Source: Chitinophaga filiformis (lineage in GTDB: Bacteria; Bacteroidota; Bacteroidia; Chitinophagales; Chitinophagaceae). Taken from it: DNA of 64,000 nt. The position numbers and the translations under genes were made by a program. Shown piece by piece: positions 54,035 to 63,954 of the stretch. The stretch lies in NCBI RefSeq assembly GCF_023100805.1, contig NZ_CP095855.1, positions 4,691,001 through 4,755,000 of the forward strand. The letters run 5' to 3'. The notes under the pieces were generated by a model. It made no database searches. It saw only the letters and a program-made list of their open reading frames with translations, and was not told the origin of the DNA. Position 1 is the stretch's first letter; each line of letters opens with the position of its first letter.

Positions 54035-54255
54035 ATTGTGGTATTATCGCAGCAATCTATCTGGTTTTTTTGAGAATACTGTTCCGGAAGAGAGAAATCT
54101 TCAGTTGTTAACAAGCGGTTAACTTTTTCCTCAGCACATTAAACTATTTTAGTCAGGTGTATGTTAATGAGCTATAATATAGTGCTCTAGTAATCTTATC
54201 TTATATCAGGGACAATATCACAGAATCAGTATTCTACTTACAACTCAAAGATTGT

Positions 54256-55419
54256 ATGACTCCGACAACCTTGACATCCCCTTTAACCTGGCATCAACAG
54301 ATGCGGGACGAACAACCCGTTTATTTTGATCCGGCATTCAGGTTTTATTTTGGTGGCCAGGGCGCCTGGCAGGTATTTCATCACAAAGACGTGCAAAGGG
54401 TGCTGAGCGACTATGAGGTTTTTTCCAATGAGTACATGCCCAAGTCTGACGATAATCTGCTGGGCAGCAACCTGAACCAAACCGACCCGCCACGTCACCG
54501 CCAGTTGCGCGCATTGGTAACAAAGGCATTCTCTCCATCCATCGTCTCCAAAATGGAAAGCTGGATACGGAAAGAATGTAATGAGTTGCTGGAACCGCAT
54601 TTGCAGAAAGGAGAAATGAATTTCGTAAAAGCATGCTCGATTCCGCTTCCCGGCAGGGTTACAGCACAATTACTGGGCGTACCCAACCAGGACCATGACC
54701 AGGTAAATGCCTGGATCAACGCTATCTCCAGTGATCTTGCCGTAATAGGTATGGATGCCTATTTCCAGGCCCAGCAGGAAATGGGTAAATTATTTATGAC
54801 CTTACTGGAAGAACGCTCCAAACAACCGCGCGCTGACCTGATATCTCACTTATTACAGGCTGAAATAGACGGCGAAAAACTCAGTCTGCCTGACATACTG
54901 GCCTTCTGTATTGCCCTGCTGATAGCAGGTAATGAAACTACCAATGGTTTCCTTGCCAACGCTATGTATACCTTCGCAACCCTTCCTGCAGTGCAGGCAC
55001 ATCTGGCAACTAATATTAAAGACCTTCCCTCTGCACTGAACGAAGTATTACGTTATGAGCCTCCCGTACAGAGCATGTGCCGTATTGCCACGATGGATGT
55101 GGAGCTAGGCGGGCAACACATCAAAAAAGGGGATCTCATGAACGTATGGCTAACGGCAGCCAACCGCGATCCTTCCGTATTTACCGATCCGGATACTTTT
55201 AAGATCAACAGGGACAACATCAAAATGGTGAGCTTCGGACATGGCCCGCACTATTGCATAGGTGCTATGCTGGCCAGAATGGAGGCGAAGATCGCCTTTG
55301 AGATCATCTTTGAAAAGATGAAGAACATACAACTTAAGCCAGGCCAGGCGCCAATAAGGAACCCAAGCACTATAGTAGCAGGATTCCTGGACTTACCTAT
55401 TGTATTTGAACAAAAATAA
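54256..55419 (+). CDS. Cytochrome P450
   Basis: A 387-residue soluble bacterial P450. The I-helix is AGNETT at 224-229, where threonine supports oxygen activation. The ExxR motif lies in NEVLRYEPP, and the heme-binding loop FGHGPHYCIG carries the cysteine ligand at residue 334. It would need external ferredoxin and reductase, none of which is adjacent. The terpene synthase at 57495 is the obvious candidate source of its substrate. Confidence 0.96.
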   Translation: MTPTTLTSPLTWHQQMRDEQPVYFDPAFRFYFGGQGAWQVFHHKDVQRVLSDYEVFSNEYMPKSDDNLLGSNLNQTDPPRHRQLRALVTKAFSPSIVSKMESWIRKECNELLEPHLQKGEMNFVKACSIPLPGRVTAQLLGVPNQDHDQVNAWINAISSDLAVIGMDAYFQAQQEMGKLFMTLLEERSKQPRADLISHLLQAEIDGEKLSLPDILAFCIALLIAGNETTNGFLANAMYTFATLPAVQAHLATNIKDLPSALNEVLRYEPPVQSMCRIATMDVELGGQHIKKGDLMNVWLTAANRDPSVFTDPDTFKINRDNIKMVSFGHGPHYCIGAMLARMEAKIAFEIIFEKMKNIQLKPGQAPIRNPSTIVAGFLDLPIVFEQK

Positions 55420-55663
55420 ATATAACAAAGCACTAAAGGAAACGGTATAAAAAGTATACTGATTATACTAAGTAATATAATTTGAATGTATGTAAATTGC
55501 AGGTGGAACTAGCCCCAGAATTTTTATATTATACCACTGCTTACAGACGACTAGCTACAAAAACATCCGATTGAAAAACATTGACAGAATGGACCGAGTA
55601 CATGTTGGGAACCTGTATTGATCCATAATTGTATGTCCCCTTTTTAACGTAAATGATTGGTGC

Positions 55664-57457
55664 ATGACGCTACTACAACTACTAACTATTGCTGGCTGCA
55701 GCAAAGAACCCGATGAAGACAAAAGACGCACGCTCAAAATAGTGAACACTATTTCGCTGATTACTGCTGCCATGTCGGGCGCTTTCGGCCTCGGCTGCTT
55801 TATAACAACAGGCAATGTCGCTATTTCCGCCCCTGCCATGATAGAATGCGGCCTGCTATCGACCGTCATTCTTTTAAATTTCCTGGGCCGGAATGCGGCT
55901 GCGGGGCTGGCGCTGATCATTATCAATAATATCAGCATCCAGTACTACAGCGCTATCATGGGCAGAGTTACCGAGGTTCATCTCCTCTTCATTTTCCTCA
56001 TAGGGCTTTCCCTCCTGGTATTTGAAAAGGATAAACCCAGGCGTGTCTTCAGCATCGCGTTTACCATCTTCGCCTTCCTCATCGGGGAGATCAATATGTA
56101 CAACGGGTTTATATCCCCTGTTGTACCTCCTGAGGATCATATGGAAGCCCAGTTCATCATCAGATGGGTAACCATTCCAAGCATCCTGATCCTCGACCTG
56201 CTGGTGATCTATTATTATGTGAGGAATATCGAGAGACTGCGGATCAAGGAAATGCTGCATGTACAGGAAATGCTCGACACCGTGAAAGAACATAATAAAG
56301 ACCTGGAAGTCCTTACCGCGCAGCTGGCCAAAGCCACGGATGCAAAAACAGTCTTTGTGCGCGAAACCAGCCATGAGATCCGCACGCCCCTGAACGCTAT
56401 CTTCGGCATTAGCCAGCTTTTGCAACTGAAAGTGGATCAGGACCGCTCCCTGGCTCCCATCAAACAGCTGGCCGACCATCTGTATGCAGCCAGTTACAAC
56501 ACGCGCGATATCATCAATAACGTACTGGAATTTTCCCGCATAGAAGCCGGTAAACTCGATACCCCGCAGGTGGCCCCACTGAACGTCAGGGAATGGATGG
56601 AAGGTATCGTTAACATGCATCAGTATGTGGCCAGTGTGAAAACAGTAAAGATTAAAGCAACCCCCGATCCGGAGCTCCCCCAGCTTATCCTGGCCGATAA
56701 GATATTGCTGACGAAAACACTGAATAACCTCCTATCCAACGCCATCAAATTCACCCGCCAGGAAAGTATCGTAACACTCGACATTTTCAGGAATGAATAT
56801 AAGTGGTGCCTGCAGGTAACCGACCAGGGCGAGGGTATCAGTAGTGAACGGCAGTCCACTATCTTTGATGCCTTCGTCACCGAACGGAATATCTTCCTGG
56901 AGGGTACCGGCCTGGGGCTACATATCACCCGTCACCTGGTCACTTCTATGGGCGGCGAGATCAAAGTCTACAGCAAGATCGGCAAGGGTACTACATTTAC
57001 AGTCATCCTTCCGCTAAAAACACCTGCCGTTATATGCAATAACGGATTGGACGACGATAGCGGATCTGTCAATCTCTCCGATACCAGCATCCTCATCATA
57101 GAAGACGATAAAATGAGCCAGATGGTGTTGTCCCGTTTCCTGAGTGGCATGGGCAGCCGCATCATACTGGCGGCAGACGGTCTCGAAGGATTGCTGCTGG
57201 CCAGAGCCTCCAGGCCGGATATTATTATACTGGACTCCCATATTCCAGGCATGAGCGGTAAAGATACACTGGAACAGATCCGCACAGACGATGTACTTAA
57301 AAATGTTCCCGTGATCATAGCCAGTGGAGATGCATTTAAGGAAAACAGTGAAGAACTTTTACTGGCAGGAGCAAATGAGTATCTCGTAAAGCCAATAGAT
57401 TTCAAAGTTTTGCATAGTACACTGTCAAAATACCTGAGAGCTAACGCCCACCACTAA
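55664..57457 (+). CDS. Hybrid histidine kinase with C-terminal receiver
   Basis: A 597-residue protein. About six membrane helices fill residues 25-195. HisKA follows with ETSHEIRTPLNA near 240, then HATPase with NLLSNAIKF and GTGLGLHI, and a receiver domain from about 470 with the aspartate in DIIILDSHIPGMSG. No output domain is present, so signal must pass to another protein. It sits between the P450 and terpene synthase genes and may govern them, by position only. Its end overlaps a terminator hairpin shared with the convergent terpene synthase. Confidence 0.93.
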   Translation: MTLLQLLTIAGCSKEPDEDKRRTLKIVNTISLITAAMSGAFGLGCFITTGNVAISAPAMIECGLLSTVILLNFLGRNAAAGLALIIINNISIQYYSAIMGRVTEVHLLFIFLIGLSLLVFEKDKPRRVFSIAFTIFAFLIGEINMYNGFISPVVPPEDHMEAQFIIRWVTIPSILILDLLVIYYYVRNIERLRIKEMLHVQEMLDTVKEHNKDLEVLTAQLAKATDAKTVFVRETSHEIRTPLNAIFGISQLLQLKVDQDRSLAPIKQLADHLYAASYNTRDIINNVLEFSRIEAGKLDTPQVAPLNVREWMEGIVNMHQYVASVKTVKIKATPDPELPQLILADKILLTKTLNNLLSNAIKFTRQESIVTLDIFRNEYKWCLQVTDQGEGISSERQSTIFDAFVTERNIFLEGTGLGLHITRHLVTSMGGEIKVYSKIGKGTTFTVILPLKTPAVICNNGLDDDSGSVNLSDTSILIIEDDKMSQMVLSRFLSGMGSRIILAADGLEGLLLARASRPDIIILDSHIPGMSGKDTLEQIRTDDVLKNVPVIIASGDAFKENSEELLLAGANEYLVKPIDFKVLHSTLSKYLRANAHH

Positions 57458-57490
57458 TTCCCCCTATAATTAGTGATGGGCGTATCGCCT
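57444..57490. terminator. Terminator-like hairpin between convergent genes
   Basis: ACGCCCACCACTAATT at the kinase gene end pairs with AATTAGTGATGGGCGT with one mismatch, followed by TATCGCCTTTT. It includes the kinase stop codon. Confidence 0.6.
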
Positions 57491-57494
57491 TTTA

Positions 57495-58475
57495 TTAAGC
57501 TGTCTCCAGCATCGTAAAATGATACCTGTCCGTATCCCGCACGCTCCAGTCAATATTTCCTTTCATCATTACCGCCAGCGCATCTACATAACGACGCAAC
57601 TCTGCGTCGGTTGTTGTACCGAATGATGGCAGGCGGCGGGATAAACGTTCAAACGCCATCACCTGTTCATCATGTATCTGTACGGCGGCTGTAATGGCTT
57701 CGTCGATGGTACAGTCCCTGTTATTGCGGATCAACATAACAATGTTCATTTCATCTCCCTGTTCGAGTTCCTTATTAAAGGAAAACAGGTCATTGGCCCA
57801 GCAGATGGTGTTGCTGCAAAGTTGTATCAGCTGCTGCACGGTGCCGTCAAGAAATACGTAGTCTGGTAAGGAAAATCCCTCTATCGCTTCCAGCAAATAG
57901 GCGAAAAAACTGGCCCCGCTGAAAAAAGGTCTCCATTTCATATACTCTTCCAGTGTTGGCAACTGAGCACGGCTCACCTGCTCAATACGCCATAGGTTAG
58001 CGGCAAACGCCTGCTGCAGGCTTTCAATAAAACGTACCTGCCAGCCCAGGTTACCCAGCTTGCGGATCCGTTTCCAGAAATCGCTGATCGCGCTCAGCAC
58101 AGGCCCTCCTTTCTCAAGAGATACCTGCCTGTTGTGCTTCATAATACTAATCAACGCATGCACAAGCCTTTCAAACTGCTCTCTTTGCTTGATGCCGTCA
58201 GTACCTTCTCCATGTTCGTCGAACTGGTCGTCCAGTACAAACAGCAAGGTATTAAGATCAGCTGCAATGCCCAATGCATACAGATCGGCAGTCGGGAACA
58301 TCCGGGCCACCATCCAGGTGAATTTTTGCCTGTGATAATAAGTCCATGTTTCTTCATTTGTAACGAGCTGGTGTTTTTTTACCCAAAGAGTAGTGTGTCT
58401 GTCTGCTTTGTCTACGTAAGGATTAAGGGTAGTCGGAAAAGGGCAGTATAGGCCCGGCAGCTGATGTGTGTACAT
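57495..58475 (-). CDS. Class I terpene synthase
   Basis: A 326-residue single-domain terpene cyclase. The aspartate-rich metal motif is DDQFDE at 82-87, and the NSE-type motif NDLFSFNKE at 228-236 contains N228, S232 and E236. A C-terminal RY pair occurs in DTDRYHF near 315. It would ionise farnesyl or geranyl diphosphate and cyclise it; the product cannot be predicted. The start at 58475 gives a normal family N-terminus; a longer frame to 58511 is possible. Neighbouring P450 suggests an oxidised terpenoid. Confidence 0.95.
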   Translation of the reverse strand: MYTHQLPGLYCPFPTTLNPYVDKADRHTTLWVKKHQLVTNEETWTYYHRQKFTWMVARMFPTADLYALGIAADLNTLLFVLDDQFDEHGEGTDGIKQREQFERLVHALISIMKHNRQVSLEKGGPVLSAISDFWKRIRKLGNLGWQVRFIESLQQAFAANLWRIEQVSRAQLPTLEEYMKWRPFFSGASFFAYLLEAIEGFSLPDYVFLDGTVQQLIQLCSNTICWANDLFSFNKELEQGDEMNIVMLIRNNRDCTIDEAITAAVQIHDEQVMAFERLSRRLPSFGTTTDAELRRYVDALAVMMKGNIDWSVRDTDRYHFTMLETA

Positions 58476-58689
58476 AATAGGAATTGGTTTTTGGATAATG
58501 AAAATGAACAAACACTACACAGGGGGGCTTGTGAATCACATGACAAAGTAAAAGACCCAGTCAGGGCCTATTGCACACACTGCAGACAGGATTTATACAG
58601 CGCTATGGAATATACATGTTTATGGAGAATTAATCAAATACTTTGAATAGTGCTGATCACATCTCCGGTTCAGGGATCATAATGCAATC

Positions 58690-59406
58690 GGAAGTAGCGT
58701 TTGAGTATGGGGTCACTGGCTGTGGTTTCTGTTCCTTTGCTATTATCTGCGCTAAGTGGTCTGCGAGCGCTGACTGTGGTTTCTGTTCCTTTGTTACGAT
58801 TATCTGCGCTAAGTAGCCTGGTTTCAGTATGGGATCACTGGCTGTGGTTCTTTGAAGCTGCGTGCTATTAAGCATTTGAAATCGTGTGGACTGTTGGATA
58901 TGTATGAAACCCCTATCAATCGTTTGAGCATGCTTCAAACAACTAAGGCCGGTGATTCCCATCTGAAACCATTGCTACTTAGGCGCGGCTTCTAAATATT
59001 ATTGCCCTCTAGCCTTAATAGAGTGGGAACATTTCATACGGCACACAGTACTAACAGAGGTTGTCAGGAGAGTTTAGCCTAACTATTGACTATGGACTTT
59101 ACCGGCAACCCTATCAGGTTTCCCTGCTAGAACGGGGGATAATATATGCTAATAGGGAGAGCGTAAGTAGCACCGGTTTCAGATGGGAATGTCGGGCCTT
59201 CGGCTCTCCGGCGACACGACCGGTGCTGCCCTATCGATTCCCTATCCCTATTCGATTGAAAAAGCCCAATCGACTTCCGGAGAGGCGCCGACCGACATCC
59301 CATACTGAAACCGCAGCTACTTTGCGTGAATAATACAATACTTTTCCAGGTGAAATGTAGTACATATACGCAAACCGGAACCGCAGTTATTTTGCGTGAA
59401 TAATAA
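58690..59406. repeat. Cluster of degenerate inverted and direct repeats
   Basis: A unit of about 35-40 bases, consensus near GTGATCCCATACTGAAACC then GCTACTTAGCG, occurs at least five or six times in both orientations: reverse copies at 58691-58720, 58800-58840 and 59161-59198; forward copies at 58949-58987, 59290-59328 and, more weakly, 59370-59406. A 20-base exact direct repeat, CTGTGGTTTCTGTTCCTTTG, occurs at 58720 and 58774, followed by another of 16 bases. Units at 59161 and 59290 form a long imperfect hairpin. No transposase is nearby. This, with flanking sequence, makes up the 0.94-kb gene-free stretch 58476-59413. Confidence 0.8.
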
Positions 59407-59413
59407 CGACAAC

Positions 59414-61063
59414 TTAAAACTTCACCCAGGCTATACACGCCTTCTTCTCCTCTCCTTTCCGCGTGATCATAATGGTCGTATAAGTAGCTTTCTTCTCATC
59501 ATAGTCAGACGCACCCAGCATACAATAGTATCCCTTGAAAGTTTCAGGCGTACCAAACAGGAACAGCCTTTCCTGGCTGGCATCCGTACACCGGTAACAA
59601 ACCGTGTTCGCTTCTGTAAGATACCTTAGCGGCTTTTTATCCTGGTAGGTACCTCCCTGATCCAGGTAAGCAAGATAGTCATTGAAGATGATGTAAGTGG
59701 CTTTCGGCGTAGGCAGATATTCGTATGACAGGTAAGGCGTCGTATTCAACACCTGTATCCTGTTTCGGAAGTACCACTGCCCTTTCTTTTTACGATGAAA
59801 ATACAGGGGGTCATAACTACCGTTCGCGATCTGCATTTTCACCAATGCGTAACCAGATTGCTCATGACCACTGGCATCTAACCTGCTCACACCGATATCG
59901 TTCATATTGGTATGCATCTTATTCCAGGAATTACTGCCGGTAGTGGTGAACTGGCTCATGGTTTCCAGGAGTATGGTACTACTGCCATCTTCATGTGTGA
60001 TGAGCGCCTGTGGCTGCCCCGTATAGGCATCCGTATATTTCATCTTCTGCTGGGCAAAGGCAGTGATCTTATCAGTCGCCAGCGGCTGACTGGTTTTAGA
60101 CGCAAGCGTGCCACCGTCCAGGTAGTTCATATAACTGGCAGGTACAGGTGTTTTGGATGACTGGTTATTGGTTGTGGTCAGCAGTACCTGCAGGCTATTC
60201 ACGGCAGCTGCATATTGGATGGAAGCATGGATATCCGTGAAGTTGGCCGTATAAGGCAGCATAGTATGTATGAAGCTGCTGTCGTTCTTACCAATGGCAG
60301 ATATCACCACCAGGGCACTGGTATCTTTCAGGCTTCTGCGGCTGCTAAGCGCTACGGTGGCCAGGTATATTTTCTCCGCTCCCTGTACCGCCATGTCCAT
60401 ATAACCCAGGTAGGGATAGTCTGTTTCGGAAACACTGTAAAAGCTACGCCTGATCAGTTGATGATCTGGTGTAAAGTGCAGTATCTGTACCCTTTCCGCT
60501 GCGGATTCCTTCCGTTGTAGCTCTCCGCCGGCAAAGGAGGCCACTGCATAGTAACCGCTCATCGGGTCTTTCGACACATAAAAATCGTGCGAGGCAAGGT
60601 TGTCCTGCACCATTACATCCCGGTGTAATACAGTAGGCAATTCGCCCAGTTTGTCCTCCTGTATCAGCTTACCATTGTTGCCATCCAGCACCAGGCGGTA
60701 CAGGTTAGGCTTGTACTTCACAAGCTGTTGCAGGAAGATCACTACCTGGTTATTAATGGCATAGATACCATCAATTTCCGTGTCGTTCATGTTAGACGCG
60801 TCCCACAGGTTTCCCTTGATCACCTCTGTGGCCGCTATTGAATGTTGTTCGTTATATATATTCACAATGATCCCCTGCTTCTTGTCAAAATGCAGGTAAC
60901 AGGTATTTCCACCGGGCAACAGCACAAGTTTGTCAAAACCCTCCCCGGGCTCCGGAAACGTAGCACTAAGCTGTACAGATGGCGCTGGTGTGGGTGTTTG
61001 TGCAAAAGAGTGGCTGGTGAATAGCAGGAAAAACAGGCCCATGCCTGTCCGGAAGTATTTCAT
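59414..61063 (-). CDS. Secreted protein of unknown function
   Basis: A 549-residue protein with a signal peptide ending near SFAQ (residue 22). The rest is beta-rich with recurring blocks of hydrophobic strands (YRLVLDGNNGKLI, KATYIIFNDYLAYL), consistent with a beta-propeller-like fold, but no family is recognised. Probably periplasmic or cell-surface. It is monocistronic and divergent from the M1 peptidase gene. Confidence 0.75.
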   Translation of the reverse strand: MKYFRTGMGLFFLLFTSHSFAQTPTPAPSVQLSATFPEPGEGFDKLVLLPGGNTCYLHFDKKQGIIVNIYNEQHSIAATEVIKGNLWDASNMNDTEIDGIYAINNQVVIFLQQLVKYKPNLYRLVLDGNNGKLIQEDKLGELPTVLHRDVMVQDNLASHDFYVSKDPMSGYYAVASFAGGELQRKESAAERVQILHFTPDHQLIRRSFYSVSETDYPYLGYMDMAVQGAEKIYLATVALSSRRSLKDTSALVVISAIGKNDSSFIHTMLPYTANFTDIHASIQYAAAVNSLQVLLTTTNNQSSKTPVPASYMNYLDGGTLASKTSQPLATDKITAFAQQKMKYTDAYTGQPQALITHEDGSSTILLETMSQFTTTGSNSWNKMHTNMNDIGVSRLDASGHEQSGYALVKMQIANGSYDPLYFHRKKKGQWYFRNRIQVLNTTPYLSYEYLPTPKATYIIFNDYLAYLDQGGTYQDKKPLRYLTEANTVCYRCTDASQERLFLFGTPETFKGYYCMLGASDYDEKKATYTTIMITRKGEEKKACIAWVKF

Positions 61064-61212
61064 AGGTTAAAGTATCTTTCTGCCGGTAAAGATATATTTT
61101 TTTTCAAATGTGTGTTTGGCTGTCACACAAATTGCACTGTACTTTATGCTTTTTCGCTATGAGCTTAAATGGCTTTTCTTATATTTATGGCTATTTCCAA
61201 ATTGAAACACTA

Positions 61213-63810
61213 ATGACAATCAACAAAATCCTGCTCTGCTCTGGTTTTCTGCTGGCAAGTTTTGTCCATGCGGCAGTTGGACAGACTGCTACTTCAAAGT
61301 ATGACCAGCACGAGGCCTTTAGCCCCCTGTTTTATCCTACCAACGGTAACGAGTATCGCAGCGCCTCCGGCGCCCCTGGCCACAAGTACTGGCAAAACAG
61401 GGCAGACTATGCCATCACCGCTGTTCTGGACACCGCTACTCACCGTATCAGCGGTGCTGTAACCATCACTTACAAGAACAACAGTCCCGACAAACTGCCT
61501 TTCCTCTGGCTGCAGCTCGACCAGAACATCTACAGGGAAGATTCCCGCGGCGCTGCTACTACAGTGGTAACCGGTGGTCGTTTTGCCAACCGCTCCTTTA
61601 CGGAAGGCTATAACATCAAGTCCGTAAACGTAGTGATCAACGGCAAGAAAACAGCTGTAAAATATAATATTACCGATACCCGCATGCAGCTGATCCTGCC
61701 TGAAGCCCTGAAAGCAGAGGGCGGCCTGGCAAAGATCTACGTAGACTATGCATACGAGGTGCCGCAATATGGAACTGACCGTACCGGCCGCCTGCAGACC
61801 CGCTATGGCTGGATCTATGAGATCGCACAATGGTACCCGCGTATGGAGGTATATGATGATGTACTGGGCTGGAACTCTATCCCCTACCAGGGTGCTTCGG
61901 AGTTTTACCTGGAATATGGCGACTTCGATTACACCATTACCGCTCCTGCGGGTATGATCGTAGCTGGCTCCGGTCAGTTACAGAACGAAGCCCAGGTGCT
62001 GACCGCTAAACAACAGGCGCAGCTGGCCAAAGCGCGTAACAGCGACCAGACGGTGATGATCAGGGACAGTGCAGAGGTGGCATCAGCACAACCTAAAGGC
62101 GGCATGCTTTCCTGGCACTTCCTCTGTAAAAATGCACGCGATGTGGCCTGGGCAGCTTCTACCGCATTCGTATGGGATGCAGCCAGAATTAACCTTCCAA
62201 GCGGTAAAAAAGCACTGGCGCAGTCCGTATACCCTATAGAAAGCATCATGGCGCCTAATGGCTGGGTAAGATCGACAGAATTCGTAAAAGGCTGTATTGA
62301 GATCTACTCCAAACAATGGTTTGAATATACTTACCCTGTTGCCACCAACGTTGCAGGTATCGTAGGTGGTATGGAATATCCCGGTATCGTTTTCTGCTCT
62401 CATAGAAGTACCGGCGGTGGATTATGGGGTGTAACCGATCATGAATTCGGTCACAACTGGTTCCCGATGATCGTAGGCTCTAATGAAAGGAAATATGCCT
62501 GGATGGATGAAGGCTTCAATACTTTTATCAACGATGGCTCCGGTAAAGTATTCAATAACGGAGAGTTTTACCAGAAACAACAGGGGCAGTCAATGGGACG
62601 TGCTATGAGCGGAGATCCCATCATGAGCACTCCTGATGTGATCCAGAGCAGTTACCTGGGTATTGCAGCTTATTACAAACCAGCAATGGGCCTGGGAATA
62701 CTGCGCGACTATATCCTCGGTAAAGAACGCTTCGACTATGCCTTCCGCACCTATGTTGAACGCTGGGCATTTAAACACCCTACGCCGTGGGATTTCTTCC
62801 GTACAATGGAGAACGTAGCAGGTGAAGACCTGAGCTGGTTCTGGAGAGGCTGGTTCCTGAACAGCTGGAAGCTCGATCAGGCCGTGAAAGATGTAAAATA
62901 TGTGAACAACGATCCTGCAAAAGGCGCACTGATCACTGTAGAAAACCTCGAGCAGATGGCACTCCCGGTAGTGCTTGCCGTTACCGACAGCAAGGGCCGG
63001 ACAGACACAGTAAAACTGCCTGCCGAGATCTGGCAGCGCGGCGGCAGCTGGACCTTCAAACATAATTCAGATTCCAGGATCACTAAAGTAGTAATTGATC
63101 CTGACAAAGCTTTCCCGGATGTGGATCCTTCCAACAATGTCTGGGCCGGTGGTTCGAAGAAAGTACCTGCCAATGTGAGCGCAAAGGACGTTCTCAACAA
63201 ATACCTGCAGGCCATTGGTGGTGTTGATAAGGTCAACGCCATCAAAGACCAGACTATCACGGCTACCGGTTCTGTTCAGGGTACTCAGATCAAAATGACA
63301 AAGAAATTCAAATCGCCCGACAAATTCCTGCTGGATGTATTCATCCCGATGATGAATGTTCACGCTACCAAACTTGTTGTAAACGGAGATAGCGTTTCTG
63401 CTATACAGATGGGTACACCTACACCGGTAGATGCTGCATCCAAAGAACGCATCAAAGCTAACCTGGCGCTGATCCCGGAAGTGGGCTACCTGAAAGATGG
63501 CGTTGAAATACACCTGTCGCCCAACATCGTTACTGACGACAACGGTACCGACACTTATCTCATCACCGTAAAAGAAGATGAGGATCTGGTTACTGAGTTA
63601 TATTACGATGTTACTACAGGCTTCCTGGTAAAGAAAATAAGCCGCAGCGGAGAACAGGAAACTGGTGCAATTGAAACCAGTGATTACAGAGACGTAAACG
63701 GTGTGAAATTCCCTTTCCTGCTGAAGAATAATATCGGTGGACAACAGATCGATTTCAGGGTAGACGAAATAAAAACAAACAGCGGTCTTACAGATACCGA
63801 TTTTAAATAA
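61213..63810 (+). CDS. M1-family metallopeptidase with an extra C-terminal domain
   Basis: An 865-residue exported protein with a signal peptide ending near residue 23. The aminopeptidase N-like fold is shown by GGMEYPG at about 385-391, in place of GAMEN. Zinc ligands are in HEFGH at 410-414, with the third ligand glutamate at 433 (MDEGFN). Residues about 655-865 form a separate beta-rich domain (LNKYLQAIGGVDKVNAIKD to the end) resembling LolA-like or outer-membrane lipoprotein-sorting domains found appended to Bacteroidota peptidases. It probably degrades peptides in the periplasm. ATG 61213 gives a proper signal peptide; the frame stays open upstream to 61108. Confidence 0.9.
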   Translation: MTINKILLCSGFLLASFVHAAVGQTATSKYDQHEAFSPLFYPTNGNEYRSASGAPGHKYWQNRADYAITAVLDTATHRISGAVTITYKNNSPDKLPFLWLQLDQNIYREDSRGAATTVVTGGRFANRSFTEGYNIKSVNVVINGKKTAVKYNITDTRMQLILPEALKAEGGLAKIYVDYAYEVPQYGTDRTGRLQTRYGWIYEIAQWYPRMEVYDDVLGWNSIPYQGASEFYLEYGDFDYTITAPAGMIVAGSGQLQNEAQVLTAKQQAQLAKARNSDQTVMIRDSAEVASAQPKGGMLSWHFLCKNARDVAWAASTAFVWDAARINLPSGKKALAQSVYPIESIMAPNGWVRSTEFVKGCIEIYSKQWFEYTYPVATNVAGIVGGMEYPGIVFCSHRSTGGGLWGVTDHEFGHNWFPMIVGSNERKYAWMDEGFNTFINDGSGKVFNNGEFYQKQQGQSMGRAMSGDPIMSTPDVIQSSYLGIAAYYKPAMGLGILRDYILGKERFDYAFRTYVERWAFKHPTPWDFFRTMENVAGEDLSWFWRGWFLNSWKLDQAVKDVKYVNNDPAKGALITVENLEQMALPVVLAVTDSKGRTDTVKLPAEIWQRGGSWTFKHNSDSRITKVVIDPDKAFPDVDPSNNVWAGGSKKVPANVSAKDVLNKYLQAIGGVDKVNAIKDQTITATGSVQGTQIKMTKKFKSPDKFLLDVFIPMMNVHATKLVVNGDSVSAIQMGTPTPVDAASKERIKANLALIPEVGYLKDGVEIHLSPNIVTDDNGTDTYLITVKEDEDLVTELYYDVTTGFLVKKISRSGEQETGAIETSDYRDVNGVKFPFLLKNNIGGQQIDFRVDEIKTNSGLTDTDFK

Positions 63811-63835
63811 CGTATACAGAAAAGATTATTTGTTG

Positions 63836-63902
63836 AAGGAGAGGCCCTTCTGTTGGTAAGTACTTATTATCCGGCAGAAGGGCCTCTCCTTTGGCTTTTT
63901 TT
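63836..63902 (+). terminator. Strong terminator after the M1 peptidase gene
   Basis: AAGGAGAGGCCCTTCTG at 63836-63852 pairs perfectly over 17 bases with 63875-63891, followed by TGGCTTTTTTT. Confidence 0.9.
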
Positions 63903-63934
63903 GTCCGTAATTATTTATATTGTGGATTATTACC

Positions 63935-63954
63935 TGTCCTGACTAAACAGGACA
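63935..63954. promoter_or_regulatory. Small perfect hairpin near the window end
   Basis: TGTCCTG and CAGGACA pair around ACTAAA. There is no T-tract. It may be an operator or leader hairpin for a gene beyond the window; nothing more can be said. Confidence 0.3.

Noticed and set aside
58657..58962. 101-codon minus-strand frame with repeated AQII-KEQKPQ peptides
   Set aside because: The peptide repeats simply reflect the DNA repeat cluster; no start signal or family.
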